5,099 bases of DNA from NCBI GenBank assembly GCA_012719335.1, contig JAAYAO010000035.1:1-5099 (forward strand), read 5' to 3'. The position numbers and the translations under genes are program-made. Shown here piece by piece: positions 1-4,816 of this stretch. Below the pieces are notes generated by a model. That model was not told the DNA's origin. It saw nothing but the letters and a program-made list of their open reading frames with translations, and made no database searches. The DNA comes from Propionibacterium sp. (lineage in GTDB: Bacteria > Actinomycetota > Actinomycetes > Propionibacteriales > Propionibacteriaceae). The stretch's first letter is position 1. Each line of letters starts with the position of its first letter.

Positions 1-59
1 AGCCGGACCAGTTCGTCCAGGTTCGGGATTTCGTAATCGGTCAGTTCGATGTCGGGCAT
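1..59 (-). CDS. Hypothetical protein, N-terminal fragment (cut by left edge)
   Basis: Only the first 19 complete codons lie inside the window. The reading begins at an ATG (59-57) and gives MPDIELTDYEIPNLDELVR, then runs off the left edge without a stop. The segment is acidic and has no signal peptide or recognisable motif, so I assign no function. In many bacteria dnaX is followed by ybaB and recR, but this start does not look like YbaB. The start is chosen because a TAGACT -10 box (71-66) ends six bases before the ATG, which would place the transcript start on the A of the ATG (leaderless). No Shine-Dalgarno sequence sits at normal distance; the nearest GGAG is about 20 bases upstream. That a gene starts here is likely; its identity is unknown. 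Confidence 0.55.
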   Translation of the reverse strand, partial: MPDIELTDYEIPNLDELVR

Positions 60-65
60 GGAGTG

Positions 66-94
66 AGTCTATTTCCGCTCCGTCCCCGCCGAAT
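66..94 (-). promoter_or_regulatory. Candidate leaderless promoter of the left-edge gene
   Basis: The minus strand carries TAGACT at 71-66, matching the actinobacterial -10 pattern TANNNT. It is followed by CACTCC and then the ATG at 59, so the transcript would start on the start codon. The -35 region about 17-18 bases upstream is poor (ATTCGG/CATTCG). The call rests on -10 spacing and the lack of a ribosome binding site. Confidence 0.4.
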
Positions 95-130
95 GTGCAG
101 GGTAAGGCGCCGCACCCGGGCCCCATACGC

Positions 131-210
131 CGGTTGAGCAGGCCGCGCAGCGGCCGTGTCGAAACCCCCAGCCGCTGGCTTCGACTCGGGCCCACGGCCC
201 GGCTCAACCG
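131..210. other. Cloverleaf-like structured element downstream of dnaX
   Basis: An 80-nt segment can fold into a closed four-way junction. The closing stem is a perfect 9-bp pairing, CGGTTGAGC (131-139) with GCTCAACCG (202-210). Inside are three arms: 141-145 with 151-155 (GGCCG/CGGCC, 5-nt loop); 158-163 with 180-185 (GTCGAA/TTCGAC), capped by 171-173 with 177-179; and 187-192 with 196-201 (CGGGCC/GGCCCG, 3-nt loop). Only four junction bases stay unpaired (140, 156, 157, 186). It lies between the dnaX stop codon and the next gene's promoter. It is not a tRNA: there is no proper T-arm, anticodon arm or CCA end. Possible roles are a 3'-UTR structure, a terminator or a small RNA. The pairings are seen; any function is inference, and GC-rich DNA makes short stems easily. 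Confidence 0.4.
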
Positions 211-235
211 CTGCGGTTCGAGTCAGAACCGCGGC
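210..235 (-). terminator. Hairpin over the dnaX stop codon, possible terminator
   Basis: On the minus strand GCGGTTC (232-226) pairs with GAACCGC (219-213), a perfect 7-bp stem with a six-base loop holding the TGA stop (225-223). Two more G-C pairs follow after one mismatch. No T-tract follows, so this would be the U-less actinobacterial type, or simply an mRNA 3'-end structure. Confidence 0.35.
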
Positions 236-2700
236 TGGTTGTCGTCGCCTTCTTCGCCGATCAGTTCGGCGCCCAGGTATTCCTTGAGCAGTTCGGCCTG
301 GGAGGTGGCCGAGGTCTCATCGATCACCACGGCCCCTTCGGCCTCGGATTCGTCGAAGTCATCGGCCGGTTCCTGGTCGGGCACCGCCCGCAGGTGCCGG
401 GTGGGGCGGATCTGCTCCTTCGCGTCGGCCACACTCCGACCGATGGCGCCGGGGTCCGCAGCAGGCGGGGCGGCCGCGGCGTCGCCGGCCGGGGCGTAAC
501 GATCATCCGGCGGGGCCGGATCGTCCCACGGGTCGGGTGGTGGATCCTCGTGGTGCCTCGGCGCCTCGGCCGCGGCCCGCAACCGGTTGGCCTGCTGCCC
601 CGTCGGGCCCGGTTGCCGGTTCGGCTCGGGTTGGGGTTCGGGGTTCGGCTGCGCGGCCGGAGGTTCGCGGTGTTGCGGGGCCGGACGCTGCTCGGTGCGC
701 GGTTCGGCCTGGCGTGGCGGTTCGGGGCGGCGTTGCCCGCCCCGTCCGCGCGGTGCGGCGGCCGCACCGTCGACGATCGTGGCGATCCGCAGATTCGCGC
801 CCACCACCTCAACCAGGGCATCGGCGAGAATGTCCTGCGATCCGCCGCTGCCGAACCGGTCCCGGGCGCCGGCGTTGGCCAGGGCCAGGGTGAGCACCCC
901 GTCGGCCACCTCGACCACCTGGGCGTTCTGGCTGAGCAGAATCCAGGTGAACCGGCGACGGCGTTTCACCTCTTCCAACACATCCGGCCAGAGTCGGCGC
1001 AGGTCGGCGGTGCTCAGCCCGGCACCGGCCGCGGGCTGGGTAGTTGTGGGCTGTGCTGGTGCCGGCGGCTGGTCGTCGGCCGAGTGATCGGGGGCCGGCG
1101 GGGGCGTGGCGGCCGGTGGTTGCTCGGGCCGGGTCGGCTCCTGCGGGACGGATGCCCCGGTCGGCTGCGGGGCCGGCTCGGTGTCGGGCTCCGGCGCATG
1201 GGGCTCCGGTGCGCGGGGCTGCGGGGGCTCGGCTGCCGCCGGTGGGGTGCCGGGTGGCGGGGCGACCGGTTCGGCGCCCCGATCACCGGTGACATCCCGC
1301 GGCGCCTCGGCGGGCGGCCCGGCCGGTGCTTCCGCGGGCGCAGCGGGCCGCTGCGCGGTGCTCGGCCGTTGGGGCCGTTGCGGGGCCCGTTGCCGGGGAC
1401 GTTCGGCTCGCTGGTCACCGTCGAGTTCGTCGCTGACCGGCCCGTCCACCCCGACCCGGCGTTCCAACCGGTCGATCCGGGCATGCAGGCCCCGGCCGTC
1501 CAGATCGGCGACCGGCAGCAACACCCGCGAGCACATCAACTCCAGATGCAATCGCGGTGCGGTGGTGCCCCGCATCTCGGTGATGCCCTTGGCCAGCACC
1601 TCGGCTGCCCGGGTCAGCTCCCCCGCCCCCAGGGCGGCACCTTGTGAAATGAGTCGTTCGGCCTGGTCGGCGGCCACGTCCACCAGCCCGGAGCTGATCG
1701 CGTCCGGTACCTGGGTGATGATCACCAGATCGCGGAAGCGGCGCAGCAGATCCTCGGCGAATCGGCGCGGGTCCTGCCCCACTTCGATCACCTTGTCGAC
1801 GGTGGCGAACACCCCGGCACCGTCACCGGCGGCGAACGCGTCCACGATCTCGTCCAGCAACGAATCGGGGGTGAACCCCAACAGGGCGGACGCCTGGGCG
1901 TAGGTCACGCCCTCTTCGGCGGCCCCGCCGAGCAGTTGGTCGAGCACCGACAACGAGTCGCGCACCGACCCCCCGCCGGCGCGCACCACCAGCGGCAACA
2001 CGGTGCGCTCGATGTTGACGCCCTCGGATTCGCACACCTCGGCCAGGTAGTTGCCCAGGGCCTTCGGCGGCACCAGCCGGAACGGATAGTGATGGGTGCG
2101 CGACCGGATGGTGCCGATCACCTTCTCGGGCTCGGTGGTCGCGAAGATGAACTTCACGTGCGGCGGCGGCTCCTCCACCACCTTCAGCATCGCGTTGAAG
2201 CCGGCCGTGGTGACCATGTGGGCCTCGTCGACGATGTAGATCTTGTAGCGCGAGTGCACCGGGGCGAAGAACGCCCGCTCCCGCAGATCGCGGGCATCGT
2301 CCACACCACCGTGGGAGGCCGCGTCGATCTCGATCACGTCGATGCTGCCCGCACCCCCGCGGGCCAACGCCCGGCAGGAGTCGCATTCCCCGCAGGGCAC
2401 CGGGGTCGGCCCTTGGGCACAGTTCAGCGCCCGGGCCAGAATCCGCGCCGAGGTGGTCTTGCCACACCCGCGCGGGCCGGAGAACAGGTAGGCGTGGTTC
2501 ACCCGGTTGTTGGTCAGCGCCCGCTGCAACGGTTCGGTGACATGCTCCTGACCGATCACCTCGGCGAAGGTCTCCGGCCGGTAGCGGCGGTACAGGGCCA
2601 GCAGGGCTTCGGGCCGGTCGTCCGACGGTGGCGGCACGTCGATGAGTGCGGCCTCACCGGCCATCGCCAGGGCGGGGTCTTCATCGAACGGTTCGCTCAC
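223..2700 (-). CDS. dnaX: DNA polymerase III subunit gamma/tau
   Basis: This is the ATPase of the clamp loader that places the beta clamp on primed DNA; tau also links the loader to the polymerase and helicase. Numbering is for the 825-aa product from GTG 2700. The AAA+ core starts at LYRRYRPETF (about 36). It has Walker A GPRGCGKT (75-82), four zinc cysteines (94, 103, 106, 109), Walker B with DEAH (158-161), and sensor/arginine-finger motif IRSRTHHYPF (about 198-207; SRT replaces the usual SRC). Domain III follows to about 392, then a helix LERR, a proline-rich linker (about 425-560), a tau domain around DLRRLWPDVLEEVKRRRR (566-583) to about 645, a second Pro/Gln-rich linker, and a conserved-looking C-terminal helix AELLKEYLGAELIG (about 802-815). 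GTG 2700 is preferred to in-frame GTG 2724 because TAGGGT lies seven bases upstream, as for a leaderless mRNA. ATG 2664 is another option. I saw no slippery run for a separate gamma form. Confidence 0.97.
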   Translation of the reverse strand: MSEPFDEDPALAMAGEAALIDVPPPSDDRPEALLALYRRYRPETFAEVIGQEHVTEPLQRALTNNRVNHAYLFSGPRGCGKTTSARILARALNCAQGPTPVPCGECDSCRALARGGAGSIDVIEIDAASHGGVDDARDLRERAFFAPVHSRYKIYIVDEAHMVTTAGFNAMLKVVEEPPPHVKFIFATTEPEKVIGTIRSRTHHYPFRLVPPKALGNYLAEVCESEGVNIERTVLPLVVRAGGGSVRDSLSVLDQLLGGAAEEGVTYAQASALLGFTPDSLLDEIVDAFAAGDGAGVFATVDKVIEVGQDPRRFAEDLLRRFRDLVIITQVPDAISSGLVDVAADQAERLISQGAALGAGELTRAAEVLAKGITEMRGTTAPRLHLELMCSRVLLPVADLDGRGLHARIDRLERRVGVDGPVSDELDGDQRAERPRQRAPQRPQRPSTAQRPAAPAEAPAGPPAEAPRDVTGDRGAEPVAPPPGTPPAAAEPPQPRAPEPHAPEPDTEPAPQPTGASVPQEPTRPEQPPAATPPPAPDHSADDQPPAPAQPTTTQPAAGAGLSTADLRRLWPDVLEEVKRRRRFTWILLSQNAQVVEVADGVLTLALANAGARDRFGSGGSQDILADALVEVVGANLRIATIVDGAAAAPRGRGGQRRPEPPRQAEPRTEQRPAPQHREPPAAQPNPEPQPEPNRQPGPTGQQANRLRAAAEAPRHHEDPPPDPWDDPAPPDDRYAPAGDAAAAPPAADPGAIGRSVADAKEQIRPTRHLRAVPDQEPADDFDESEAEGAVVIDETSATSQAELLKEYLGAELIGEEGDDNQPRF

Positions 2701-2707
2701 AAGGGCA

Positions 2708-2737
2708 ACCCTAGGCGAGGGCACCGACAGTTTTCAC
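2708..2737 (-). promoter_or_regulatory. Candidate dnaX promoter (leaderless)
   Basis: On the minus strand GTGAAA (2737-2732) is a 4/6 match to the TTGACA -35 box. An 18-base spacer follows, then TAGGGT (2713-2708), which fits TANNNT. Seven bases later comes GTG 2700, so the transcript could start on the start codon. The -10 box falls inside the reading frame of the longer GTG 2724 start, which argues for the shorter protein. Confidence 0.45.
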
Positions 2738-2750
2738 CACGGTGACCACT
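2729..2750. promoter_or_regulatory. 22-bp imperfect dyad over the dnaX -35 region
   Basis: The half-sites are AGT-TT-TCACC (2729-2738) and GGTGA-CC-ACT (2741-2750), separated by AC. Eight of ten positions in each arm are complementary about one centre. The dyad covers the proposed -35 box (2732-2737), a usual place for a repressor site. No regulator is known from the window, so the operator role is inference. Confidence 0.35.
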
Positions 2751-2796
2751 GATAATTCGAGGACGGGCCGCCGGCAGGGACATCGGCGGAGAGAAT

Positions 2797-2890
2797 AAGG
2801 GGCCCCCCGCACACCCGAAAGAGCTCACTTACCCTTGCTGCCTTCCGGCCCTGGGGGAGTTGGGCGAGATAACGCCGCACGGGGGACCTT
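2797..2890 (-). ncRNA. ffs: Signal recognition particle RNA, small bacterial (4.5S) type
   Basis: This is the RNA core of the signal recognition particle. It binds Ffh and guides membrane and secreted proteins to FtsY at the inner membrane. The conserved apical part is plain on the minus strand: GCC-GGAA-GGC forms the GGAA tetraloop (loop 2846-2843), flanked by the symmetric-loop strands CAGG and AGCA, then AGGGTAAGTGAGC. The ends pair as a long helix: GGTCCCCCG (from 2888) with CGGGGGGCC (ending about 2801), with one G-U pair. Length is about 94 nt, usual for the Alu-less small form. The exact ends are estimates: the 5' end comes from promoter spacing (A at 2890) and the 3' end from the closing helix. 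It lies upstream of dnaX on the same strand, an arrangement common in actinobacteria. Confidence 0.95.
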
Positions 2891-2896
2891 CGAGCA

Positions 2897-2925
2897 AGGC
2901 TACCCGAAGATCGTCCCGGGTCGAA
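2897..2925 (-). promoter_or_regulatory. Promoter of the SRP RNA gene
   Basis: On the minus strand TAGCCT (2902-2897) fits TANNNT. Six bases later is A 2890, the proposed 5' end of the RNA. Seventeen bases upstream is TTCGAC (2925-2920), a weak -35. Agreement between -10 spacing and the independently recognised RNA end supports this site. Confidence 0.55.
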
Positions 2926-2964
2926 ACGCCCGGCCCGAACACCCGTCCGCCCCCGTCGGATCAC

Positions 2965-2976
2965 CGGCGGCCGCCG
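2965..2976. repeat. Perfect 12-bp palindrome between divergent RNA promoters
   Basis: CGGCGGCCGCCG reads the same on both strands. It lies about midway between the ffs -35 (2920-2925) and the tRNA-Ser -35 (3004-3009). It could be a shared binding site, but the all-G/C composition makes chance a real possibility. Confidence 0.25.
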
Positions 2977-3003
2977 TACCCCGAGGGTCTGCGAATCAAC
3001 GGT

Positions 3004-3033
3004 TTGGCCCGAGCCGAAGGGTTTGGATAAGAT
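3004..3033 (+). promoter_or_regulatory. Promoter of tRNA-Ser
   Basis: TTGGCC (3004-3009, 4/6 match to TTGACA), an 18-base spacer and TAAGAT (3028-3033, fits TANNNT) precede the tRNA. The -10 ends seven bases before G 3041, the mature tRNA 5' end, so any 5' leader would be absent or about one base long. Confidence 0.55.
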
Positions 3034-3040
3034 CGCCGAT

Positions 3041-3128
3041 GGAGGATTCGCCTAGAGGCCTATGGCGCTCGCTTGGAAAGCGGGTTGGGCTCACGCCCTC
3101 ACGAGTTCGAATCTCGTATCCTCCGCCA
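3041..3128 (+). tRNA. tRNA-Ser, anticodon GGA
   Basis: This is a class II tRNA with a long variable arm, reading UCC and UCU serine codons. The acceptor stem is GGAGGAT (3041-3047) with ATCCTCC (3118-3124). The anticodon stem is CTCGC (3068-3072) with GCGGG (3080-3084), closing the loop TTGGAAA with GGA at 3075-3077. The variable arm pairs GGGC (3087-3090) with GCCC (3095-3098). The T arm is ACGAG-TTCGAAT-CTCGT (3101-3117). G 3125 is the discriminator base, and the CCA end (3126-3128) is encoded, so CCA addition is not needed for the first maturation. The long variable arm and G73 are the usual serine identity features. It is divergent from ffs and has its own promoter and terminator. Confidence 0.97.
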
Positions 3129-3135
3129 CCCGGGG

Positions 3136-3168
3136 CTCCCCGTGATCACCTGATCGCGGGGAGTTTCT
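3136..3168 (+). terminator. Intrinsic terminator of tRNA-Ser
   Basis: CTCCCCGTGATC (3136-3147) pairs with GATCGCGGGGAG (3152-3163): a 12-bp stem with one G-U pair and a 4-base ACCT loop, followed by TTTCT. It starts eight bases after the tRNA CCA. Its loop holds the stop codon of the opposing minus-strand gene (3148-3146), so the two units converge here. On the minus strand the stem has one C-A mismatch and no T-tract, so termination is probably stronger in the tRNA direction. Confidence 0.85.
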
Positions 3169-3460
3169 CGTTGCTGTGGGTGTCGGTGTGTTCGTGTTTC
3201 GTGCGGGTCACCGATCGCCACCCGGCGGCCACGACCATCGCGGTCACCAGCATCAACCCTCCCCCGGCGGTCGCCGGCGTGAAAGCAACCTGCAGCGGGA
3301 CGGTTCCTCGTAGCCGGGCGTAACCACCGGCAACGGCGACCAGCGCCCCGACGTACATCGGCGCGTCCGGCACCATCGAACCGATCACCAGCGCGAACAC
3401 CGGCAACCCGAGGCGCCACGAGGTCAGCACGAAGGTGGGGTGGGCCGGGGTGAACGACAC
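3146..3460 (-). CDS. Small membrane protein with DUF4184-like N-terminus, probably internally deleted
   Basis: A 104-aa open frame from GTG 3460. Residues 1-37 (MSFTPAHPTFVL..., then LVIGSMVPDAPMY) resemble the start of DUF4184 proteins, which typically open MPFT-SHP and carry a G-SM-PD motif. From memory of the family, members are roughly 200-260 residues with several membrane helices. Here only two hydrophobic stretches remain (about 19-47 and 64-81), then a hydrophilic His/charged tail. The last seven residues, EKLPAIR, are encoded by the tRNA terminator sequence. This suggests loss of the middle and original C-terminus, leaving a remnant that may or may not be functional. The function of DUF4184 is unknown. 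It begins 37 nt after the amidase stop and could share its transcript. A palindrome (3459-3472) overlaps its start codon. A spurious frame is a less likely alternative. Confidence 0.55.
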   Translation of the reverse strand: MSFTPAHPTFVLTSWRLGLPVFALVIGSMVPDAPMYVGALVAVAGGYARLRGTVPLQVAFTPATAGGGLMLVTAMVVAAGWRSVTRTKHEHTDTHSNEKLPAIR

Positions 3461-3472
3461 TCGTCCACGAGT
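3459..3472. promoter_or_regulatory. 14-bp inverted repeat over the DUF4184-like start codon
   Basis: ACTCGT (3459-3464) and ACGAGT (3467-3472) are perfect inverted arms around CC. The repeat overlaps the GTG start (3460-3458) of the small membrane protein, within the 37-nt gap after the amidase. It could be an operator or an mRNA hairpin that masks the start; neither is shown. Confidence 0.3.
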
Positions 3473-3497
3473 ACGCCGCGGTGGGCTCCGGCCGGCT

Positions 3498-4733
3498 TCA
3501 GCCGAGCAGCGCCTCCAGCCGGGCGGCCCAGCCGAGCAGCCGCGTGTCCTCCCAACGGGGAGCGGTGATCTGGAGGCCGAGCGGCAGGGCGCCGGGGGCC
3601 GGGGTGACGGGGATGGTGATCGCCGGCACCCGGGCCGCGCTCCACGGTTGGCAGAAGTCGGAGCGGCCGGTGTGGTGCAGCCCGACCGGGGCCGGGCCGA
3701 AGGACGCCGGGCTGAGCACGACGTCCACCCGGCTCAGGGTTTGGTCCACCCCCGGGCGCAACCGTTCCATCTCGGCGATCGCGTCGACGTACTCGGTCAG
3801 GCCGAGGGCGAGGCCGCGTTCGATCAGGCCCGCGGTCTGCTCACGGCAATGTGGGGCCTCGGCGGCCAGCGATCGGGCGCCCTCGTAGGCGTTGATCAGC
3901 CCGTGCAGTTCGCGCAACCGGCCGATCGGCAGGGTGAGCTCGACCAGTTCTGCCCCGGCCCCGGTGACCACGTCGCCGACCAGCCTCAGGGCGTCGAGCA
4001 TTTCGGGTGCGCAGCCGGTCAGGTCGGCCGCGGGCAGCATCCCGACTCGGGGCGCCGCCCCATGACTGAAACCGCGAGGATGCGGCTCACCGCGGCCATT
4101 ATGGCTTCCGTGATCCGTATTCCTGCGGTTCCGGTCGGGCTCGGGCACGACCCCGGCGATCACCTCGGCGCCCCGGGCCACGGTGGCGACGTCGCGGGCG
4201 ATCACCCCGACGGTGTCGAAGCTCGGGGCGAGCTGCATCACCCCCGAGGTGGGCACCAGCCCGTAGGTGGGTTTGTAGCCGACCACCCCGCAGTAGGCGG
4301 CCGGCCGGATGATCGAGCCACCGGTCTGCGTGGCCAGCGCGACATCGACCATCCCGGCCGCCACAGCCGCGGCCGACCCCGAGGACGAGCCACCGGGGGT
4401 GCGGGTCGGGTCGAGTGGATTGCGGGTCTCCGGAGCATCGCGATAGGCGAACTCGGCCGTGGTGGTTTTGCCGACCACGGTTGCGCCGGCTGCGCGCAGG
4501 GCCGACACCACCGCGGCATCCCGTCCGGTGTGCCGGCCCGCGTAGTGAGCCGAGCCCAGGGCGGTGGGCATGTCGGCGGTTTCGATCACGTCCTTGATGC
4601 CGGCGGTGAGCCCGGCCAGGGGCGCGGTGCCGTCGGCCACCGCAGGAGCCTCGTGTTCGGCCGCTGCGGGTGCCAGGTGGACGAAGGCGCGAACCTCGGG
4701 TTCCCGGTCGAAGCGGGTGGCTCGGTCGGTCAT
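3498..4733 (-). CDS. Amidase-signature family hydrolase
   Basis: This 411-aa cytoplasmic enzyme has the Ser-cisSer-Lys triad of the amidase signature family (AS; PF01425), which hydrolyses amide bonds. I see Lys47 in GIKDV, the glycine/serine-rich loop [11 protein letters not shown] with cis-Ser117, and nucleophile Ser140 in [18 protein letters not shown]. The 70- and 23-residue spacings match the family. The C-terminus, [20 protein letters not shown], is also typical. The substrate cannot be read from sequence. It is unlikely to be GatA: no gatB or gatC is adjacent, the protein is short, and the usual Asp of GTDTGGS is Gln. Residues 200-227 form a His/Asn/Arg/Gly-rich linker unlike its surroundings. 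ATG 4733 is chosen because the frame further upstream (to 5006) overlaps the SUFU gene and is low-complexity. No Shine-Dalgarno is seen; a 10-codon ORF ends on the start codon. The small gene at 3460 follows after 37 nt. Confidence 0.93.
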   Translation of the reverse strand: MTDRATRFDREPEVRAFVHLAPAAAEHEAPAVADGTAPLAGLTAGIKDVIETADMPTALGSAHYAGRHTGRDAAVVSALRAAGATVVGKTTTAEFAYRDAPETRNPLDPTRTPGGSSSGSAAAVAAGMVDVALATQTGGSIIRPAAYCGVVGYKPTYGLVPTSGVMQLAPSFDTVGVIARDVATVARGAEVIAGVVPEPDRNRRNTDHGSHNGRGEPHPRGFSHGAAPRVGMLPAADLTGCAPEMLDALRLVGDVVTGAGAELVELTLPIGRLRELHGLINAYEGARSLAAEAPHCREQTAGLIERGLALGLTEYVDAIAEMERLRPGVDQTLSRVDVVLSPASFGPAPVGLHHTGRSDFCQPWSAARVPAITIPVTPAPGALPLGLQITAPRWEDTRLLGWAARLEALLG

Positions 4734-4762
4734 GCCGGAACCCGGGCAACGATGGAGTTCAT
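4730..4762 (-). CDS. Possible 10-codon leader ORF coupled to the amidase
   Basis: ATG 4762 opens a frame reading [10 protein letters not shown] and stops at TGA 4732-4730. That TGA overlaps the amidase ATG (4733-4731) as ATGA, a classic arrangement for translational coupling. Neither start has a visible Shine-Dalgarno. TTGACT (4775-4770), upstream of it, resembles a -35 box, but no good -10 follows at 16-18 bases. Chance is a serious alternative. Confidence 0.25.
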   Translation of the reverse strand: MNSIVARVPA

Positions 4763-4785
4763 GCCGGCCAGTCAAGCAGGTTCGC

Positions 4786-4816
4786 CCGGCCGGCACCGGC
4801 GACCGGCACCGACCGG
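4786..4816 (-). terminator. GC-rich hairpin terminator after the SUFU gene
   Basis: On the minus strand CCGGTCGGTGCCGG (4816-4803) pairs along all 14 positions with CCGGTGCCGGCCGG (4799-4786), with three G-U pairs and a three-base TCG loop. The stem starts on the base directly after the TGA stop (4819-4817). There is no T-tract. The G-U pairs form only in the minus-strand RNA (A-C mismatches on plus), which supports a role in the SUFU transcript. Confidence 0.6.

Noticed and set aside
131..235. A second tRNA, suggested by the cloverleaf shape and GGTTCGAGTC at 215-224
   Set aside because: The TTCGAGT would-be T-loop is flanked by TGCGG and CAGAA, which do not pair, and no anticodon arm or acceptor stem with a CCA end lines up.
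628..643. G-quadruplex in the GGG-TT-GGGG-TTC-GGGG run
   Set aside because: Only three close G-runs are present; a fourth is about 20 bases away. The repeat is explained by Pro/Asn/Glu/Gln codons of the DnaX linker on the other strand.
1187..1215. Tandem repeat GGCTCCGG in the first proline-rich linker of dnaX
   Set aside because: It encodes a local APEP repetition in a low-complexity linker and shows no further periodic structure.
394..1647. Long plus-strand open frames opposite dnaX
   Set aside because: They are antisense to a clearly recognised gene, arise from the absence of stop codons in GC-rich DNA, and give Gly/Arg/Pro-rich low-complexity products without motifs.
223..2700. Programmed frameshift in dnaX producing a separate gamma subunit
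   Set aside because: I saw no A-rich slippery heptamer with a following stop in the -1 frame after the ATPase domains; the frame is uninterrupted.
2734..2964. 76-codon minus-strand frame across the SRP RNA
   Set aside because: It covers the conserved ffs RNA and its promoter, and the product has no protein-like features.
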